Source of the DNA: JBKHJZ01 sp046537875
GTDB taxonomy: Bacteria > Actinomycetota > Acidimicrobiia > Acidimicrobiales > VFJN01
Reading direction: 5' to 3'
DNA length: 7,854 bases
Assembly: GCA_046537875.1 (NCBI GenBank)
Contig: JBKHJZ010000149.1
Coordinates: 1 to 7,854 of the forward strand
The notes beneath the pieces were generated by a model that was not told where the DNA came from, searched no databases, and worked only from the letters and a program-made list of their open reading frames with translations. Shown piece by piece: positions 5,507-7,854 of the stretch (its first letter is position 1; every line of letters begins with the position of its first letter). The translations under genes were made by a program, and so were the position numbers.

Positions 5507-6298
5507 TCAGGGCCGCTCCGGCCCCGGCAGGTCGCCGTCGTCGCAGGCGACGCCGTTGCCGTTGTGGTCGAGGGCGGCGTCGTAGCCGGGATCACCCGGC
5601 AGCAGCGGCGCGCCGGCCAGCGCCCGGGCCTGGTTGCAGTTCTGGTACCGCACGTCGGCATCGGTGTCCCCCGATGGGGTCGGCGCCGGGGACCCGTCCG
5701 TCGTGGGCGTCGGGGTGGTCGAGGTGCCCTCCGTGGTGCTCGTGGTCGGCGTGCTCGACGAGGTGGAGGACGCGGTCGATGTCGTGGTCGTGCCGTCGGC
5801 CGGGCCCAGCGCGAGCGGGGTCGACACCGACGGTCCCAGGCGGCCGGACGCGGCGCCGGGCGCACTGCCGCCGCCCCGCACCGCCTCGGTCACGATCAGG
5901 ATCCCCGCCAGCGCGGCGAGTGCGGCGACGGCGGGGGTGGTGACCCGCGCCAGCCACGGCCACGACGAGAACGGCGGGAGCCGTCGCCGGGTGTCCGTGG
6001 CCAGCCGGTGCCGGCCTGGACCCCCGCGCTCCCCCTGCTCGCGGGACCCCGGACGGCCGGGATGGAACCCCTGGGCGCCGTACGGACCGTCGTGCTGCGG
6101 GGACGCCACGCGTGGCATCTCGGTGGTCGGCGTGCCGTAGATGCCGCCCGACACGCTGATGGCGTCCTCGGCGCCGTCGGGCACATGGCCCGGCGGGTGC
6201 CAGACGCCGTCGCGGGCGCGGCGCCACCCCGGCGGCGGGAACCCCTGCCGCCAGCGACCGTCGTGACCCAGCCACCAGTCGCCCCAGGCTCCGACCAT
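5507..6298 (-). CDS. Membrane-anchored Excalibur-domain protein with tryptophan-rich N-terminus
   Basis: About 263 residues. The cytoplasmic N-terminus carries two tryptophan motifs in tandem, GDWWLGHDGRW (6-16) and GWRRARDGVWHPP (24-36), of the GWW..DG.WYPP type I recall from acidimicrobial and other actinobacterial membrane proteins. A polar, Gly/Pro-rich stretch and basic residues precede one membrane helix (about 121-140). A Ser/Thr/Pro linker (about 165-211) follows, then a C-terminal Excalibur domain (about 215-253): YQNCNQARALAG, GDPGYDAALD and DHNGNGVACDD. The calcium loop is DxNxNG instead of DxDxDG, and Cys221/Cys252 are the likely disulfide pair. The topology should be N-in, C-out. 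The start is ATG 6298; an in-frame GTG at 6307 adds three residues. The target of the surface domain is unknown. It converges on the PanE-like gene with a 27-base gap. Confidence 0.85.
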   Translation of the reverse strand: MVGAWGDWWLGHDGRWRQGFPPPGWRRARDGVWHPPGHVPDGAEDAISVSGGIYGTPTTEMPRVASPQHDGPYGAQGFHPGRPGSREQGERGGPGRHRLATDTRRRLPPFSSWPWLARVTTPAVAALAALAGILIVTEAVRGGGSAPGAASGRLGPSVSTPLALGPADGTTTTSTASSTSSSTPTTSTTEGTSTTPTPTTDGSPAPTPSGDTDADVRYQNCNQARALAGAPLLPGDPGYDAALDHNGNGVACDDGDLPGPERP

Positions 6299-6307
6299 GT
6301 GGCTCAC

Positions 6308-6313
6308 ACGCTA
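6308..6313 (-). promoter_or_regulatory. Possible -10 box of the Excalibur-protein gene
   Basis: TAGCGT on the minus strand, 9 bases before ATG 6298 and directly abutting the alternative GTG at 6307. With a start 6-8 bases downstream the leader would be at most a few bases, and no ribosome site is visible, so this favours ATG 6298 and near-leaderless translation. The -35 region is not evident. Confidence 0.35.
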
Positions 6314-6365
6314 CTCAGCGGGCGCCTCGCCCGCCGGGTGAAGCCACCGCTACCGATCGGAGTCA

Positions 6366-6395
6366 TTGAAATGAAGCGAACCACATCGTTAGGAT
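6366..6395 (+). promoter_or_regulatory. Strong sigma70-like promoter in an AT-rich patch
   Basis: TTGAAA (6366-6371), an 18-base spacer and TAGGAT (6390-6395) make the best promoter in the window. It sits in the most AT-rich stretch seen here (about 6360-6400), between the divergent Excalibur gene and the 57-aa gene. The start of transcription would be near 6402, leaving a leader of about 60 bases before ATG 6465. Confidence 0.6.
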
Positions 6396-6464
6396 TTAGA
6401 GACCGACCTGGGCACCTCTGGGGCAGGGGGATGCGCGGCACCGACCCGGGAGCCGCCCGCAAAC

Positions 6465-6638
6465 ATGGACATCAAGAAGGTAGTCACCATCGTCGCCGTT
6501 GCGTTCGTCGCGCTCTCGATCTGGCACAACCCGTCGGGCACCGCCGCGTCGTTCTCCGACTTCCTCAGCAACGTGTCCGACTTCGCCCAAGACCTGGTCG
6601 ACAGGATCGTCGAGTTCTTCCGGGGCCTCACCGCGTGA
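6465..6638 (+). CDS. 57-residue single-pass small membrane protein
   Basis: A short gene beginning MDIKKVVTIVAVAFVALSIW: a two-lysine start, then one hydrophobic segment (residues 6-20), a HNPSG turn, and an amphipathic helix-like tail (about 28-57) with SDFLSNVSDFAQDLVDRIVE and ending FFRGLTA. The layout resembles tiny membrane proteins found near membrane genes in other actinobacteria, but I cannot name a family. By my hand count 54 of 57 sense codons end in G or C, which supports coding in this frame over the overlapping Arg-rich frame. A GGGAG (6448-6452) lies 12 bases upstream, a long spacing. It follows the strong promoter at 6366-6395, and its TGA overlaps a GTG in the frame of the PH-domain gene (GTGA at 6635-6638), suggesting coupling. 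The tail might pack on the membrane or bind the PH protein; this is speculation. Confidence 0.7.
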   Translation: MDIKKVVTIVAVAFVALSIWHNPSGTAASFSDFLSNVSDFAQDLVDRIVEFFRGLTA

Positions 6639-7777
6639 GCCGGTGGCGCGGCCCGCGAACGGCGAGCGGGTCGCTGGAGAGCCTCGGTTCGAGTCCCCTC
6701 ATCACCCCCAGGCGGTCGCGCATCCGGGGACGCCGCCGGCCGGTGTCCGAGCGCGAGCGCCTCCGTCCGCCGGTGCGTCGCAGGATGCGGTCGCGCCTCG
6801 GGCGGTGGCGGCGGATGTTCCTGCCGCTGCCCGACGAGCTGATCGAGCGCTACCTGGGCCAGGGCGAGCAGAAGATCCACAGCGACCACCCGTCGTTCCG
6901 GGCGTTCCTCATCACGAACGGGCTGCTCGTCCTGGTGCTGCTGGCGGCCACGGCCGTGTTCGTGATCTTCGCCTTCAACGGCTCCACGCTCGGCGGCGTC
7001 TTCCTCGGCCTCGTGGCGATCGGCGTGGCCGCCGCCCTGTTCTTCCGCCGCCTCTCCGAGGCGTACACCAGTTACGTCATCACGACCGTGCGCATCATCC
7101 GGCTGTCGGGCGTGCTCAGCCGGAGGGTGAAGTCCATCCCCTGGGTCCGGGTCACCGACCTCTCGATGGAGCAGAAGTTCATCGGGCGCATCCTCGGCTA
7201 CGCGACGGTCCACATCGAGTCGGCCAACGAGGAGTCGGGGCTGAAGAACCTGAAGGGCATCAGCGACCCGGTGAGGTTCCACTCGTACCTGGTCGACATG
7301 GTGGTGGCCAAGCACGGGGCGATCGACAAGGACATCGAGACCCGTCCCGGGAGCGGCGGCCTGCGCCAGCGGCTCCGGAGCGCGCGCGAGCGGGTTCGCG
7401 AGCGGTCCCTGAGCGAGGCCGACTGGTCGCCGGGCGCGGCCCCCGACGCCGAGGCCGAGCAGACGGTGGTGGAGCGGGGCACCCGCCCCCTGTCCTCGAC
7501 CCACCCCTACTACGCCGACCGCCGCCAGGTGATCGTGCACCCGCCGCTCCCGCGGTCGTCGCGCGAGCAGCCGCCGCCGGAGCAGGAGCCCGACGAGGAG
7601 GAGGGCGACGATCTGGGCCCGCGGGCCGAGGAGGTCGACGAGTTCGTGGCGGGGTTCCGGCGAGCCGGCGGAGGCGTCCCCTTCCCGCCACGGGAGGACC
7701 TCGGCGACCTGTCGGACATCGACCTGTCGGAACCCGACCCCGACGAGACGGGCACGGGCCGCGGCGACAGCCGCTGA
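6635..7777 (+). CDS. Bacterial PH-domain (bPH2/YdbT-like) membrane protein with acidic tail
   Basis: The secure part runs from MRSRLGRWRRMFLPLPDELI (ATG 6785, 330 residues). Numbered from there: two adjacent membrane helices (about 41-63 and 68-87), then a bacterial PH-like domain (about 95-175) with SYVITTVRIIRLSGVLSRR, IPWVRVTDLSMEQ, GYATVHIESA and a closing RFHSYLVDMVV helix. Residues 185-330 are low-complexity, Arg-rich at first, then Glu/Asp-rich (PEQEPDEEEGDD), probably disordered in the cytoplasm. The function of bPH2 proteins is mostly unknown; a scaffold role is an inference. Start choice: GTG 6635 overlaps the preceding stop as GTGA, with GGGG 9 bases upstream, and codon-third G/C stays high (about 43 of 49) through 6785, but it adds 50 Arg-rich residues. 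ATG 6785 and ATG 6815 are alternatives. I give the coupled start with low certainty; the domain call is firm. Confidence 0.78.
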   Translation: MSRWRGPRTASGSLESLGSSPLITPRRSRIRGRRRPVSERERLRPPVRRRMRSRLGRWRRMFLPLPDELIERYLGQGEQKIHSDHPSFRAFLITNGLLVLVLLAATAVFVIFAFNGSTLGGVFLGLVAIGVAAALFFRRLSEAYTSYVITTVRIIRLSGVLSRRVKSIPWVRVTDLSMEQKFIGRILGYATVHIESANEESGLKNLKGISDPVRFHSYLVDMVVAKHGAIDKDIETRPGSGGLRQRLRSARERVRERSLSEADWSPGAAPDAEAEQTVVERGTRPLSSTHPYYADRRQVIVHPPLPRSSREQPPPEQEPDEEEGDDLGPRAEEVDEFVAGFRRAGGGVPFPPREDLGDLSDIDLSEPDPDETGTGRGDSR

Positions 7778-7806
7778 GAGGATCCGCGGACGGGCGCACG
7801 TCGTTT

Positions 7807-7848
7807 CTGGCAGCGGTGGGTTCGGTGGGTGTGAACCGGTGCTGCCAG
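7807..7848. repeat. Large interrupted inverted repeat after the PH-domain gene (possible terminator)
   Basis: The outer arms CTGGCAGC (7807-7814) and GCTGCCAG (7841-7848) are perfect 8-base complements. The inner arms GGTTC (7819-7823) and GAACC (7833-7837) add 5 pairs around a 9-base loop, separated from the outer stem by a small 4-by-3 internal loop. It begins 30 bases after the PH-gene stop. Only TT follows it before G residues, so it is not a classical U-run terminator; a GC-type terminator, an RNA element or a protein-binding palindrome are all possible. The window ends 6 bases later. Confidence 0.55.
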
Positions 7849-7854
7849 TTGGGG

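Noticed and set aside
5640..5810. Repetitive-looking GTGGTCG/CGTGGT run as a DNA repeat or CRISPR-like array
   Set aside because: It is the coding sequence of the Thr/Ser-rich linker of the Excalibur protein; the units are irregular and unspaced.
5564..6634. Upstream two-fifths of a 737-codon open frame that ends with the PH-domain gene
   Set aside because: The frame runs antisense to the Excalibur gene and out of frame with the 57-aa gene, and its translation is Arg/Gly/Pro-rich without domains. Only the 3' part encodes a recognisable protein.
6431..6634. ATG at 6431 with an adjacent G-run as a start for the PH-domain gene
   Set aside because: The purine run abuts the ATG without spacing, and the frame would overlap the whole 57-aa gene, which has far better codon use and protein character.
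6642..6710. A complete functional tRNA gene
   Set aside because: The length is only 69 bases, the T-stem has 2 of 5 pairs, and there is no D-arm or anticodon stem that folds; only the 3' end resembles a tRNA.
6389..7540. 383-codon open frame antisense to the PH-domain gene
   Set aside because: Composition is that of a GC shadow, and it would run through the promoter and the 57-aa gene.

Overview
The window is very GC-rich, and its genes carry G or C at nearly every third codon position. It contains a Tad-type pilus gene, an Excalibur-domain membrane protein with tandem tryptophan-rich GxW..DGxW motifs, and -10 hexamers of the form TA(C/G)(C/G)GT, some lying only 6-7 bases before a start codon (leaderless style). 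Together these suggest a chromosomal segment of a high-GC actinomycete, most likely class Acidimicrobiia. That placement is an inference; no rRNA or marker gene is present. I see no insertion sequence, integrase, CRISPR array or complete tRNA.

Layout. (1) 1-1770, + strand: the 3' end of a TadC-like type II secretion F-domain protein, followed 3 bases later by a stand-alone DnaB-type RecA-fold ATPase that keeps its catalytic motifs but lacks the DnaB N-terminal domain. (2) 1789-2100, - strand: a 103-residue, very basic small protein, convergent with the ATPase. (3) 2270-3095, + strand: two small membrane proteins in an operon, one unassigned (126 aa) and one of the DUF454/YbaN family (144 aa). 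(4) 3132-4412, - strand: a secreted lipoprotein with a DUF3089-type alpha/beta-hydrolase fold. (5) 4514-5479, + strand: a ketopantoate-reductase (PanE/ApbA) family enzyme, divergent from the lipoprotein. (6) 5507-6298, - strand: a membrane-anchored Excalibur protein with a Ser/Thr-rich linker. (7) 6366-7777, + strand: a good sigma70-like promoter in a locally AT-rich patch, a 57-codon single-TM small protein, and a bacterial PH-domain membrane protein with a long acidic tail. A strong inverted repeat lies at the right edge.

How they work together. The only clear functional group is the Tad gene with its coupled ATPase. The 57-aa protein and PH-domain protein form a second likely unit, possibly translationally coupled through a GTGA overlap. 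The remaining genes look like envelope and housekeeping neighbours without an obvious shared pathway. The best candidates for undescribed biology are the DnaB-like ATPase attached to the pilus operon and the tiny membrane protein/PH-protein pair.
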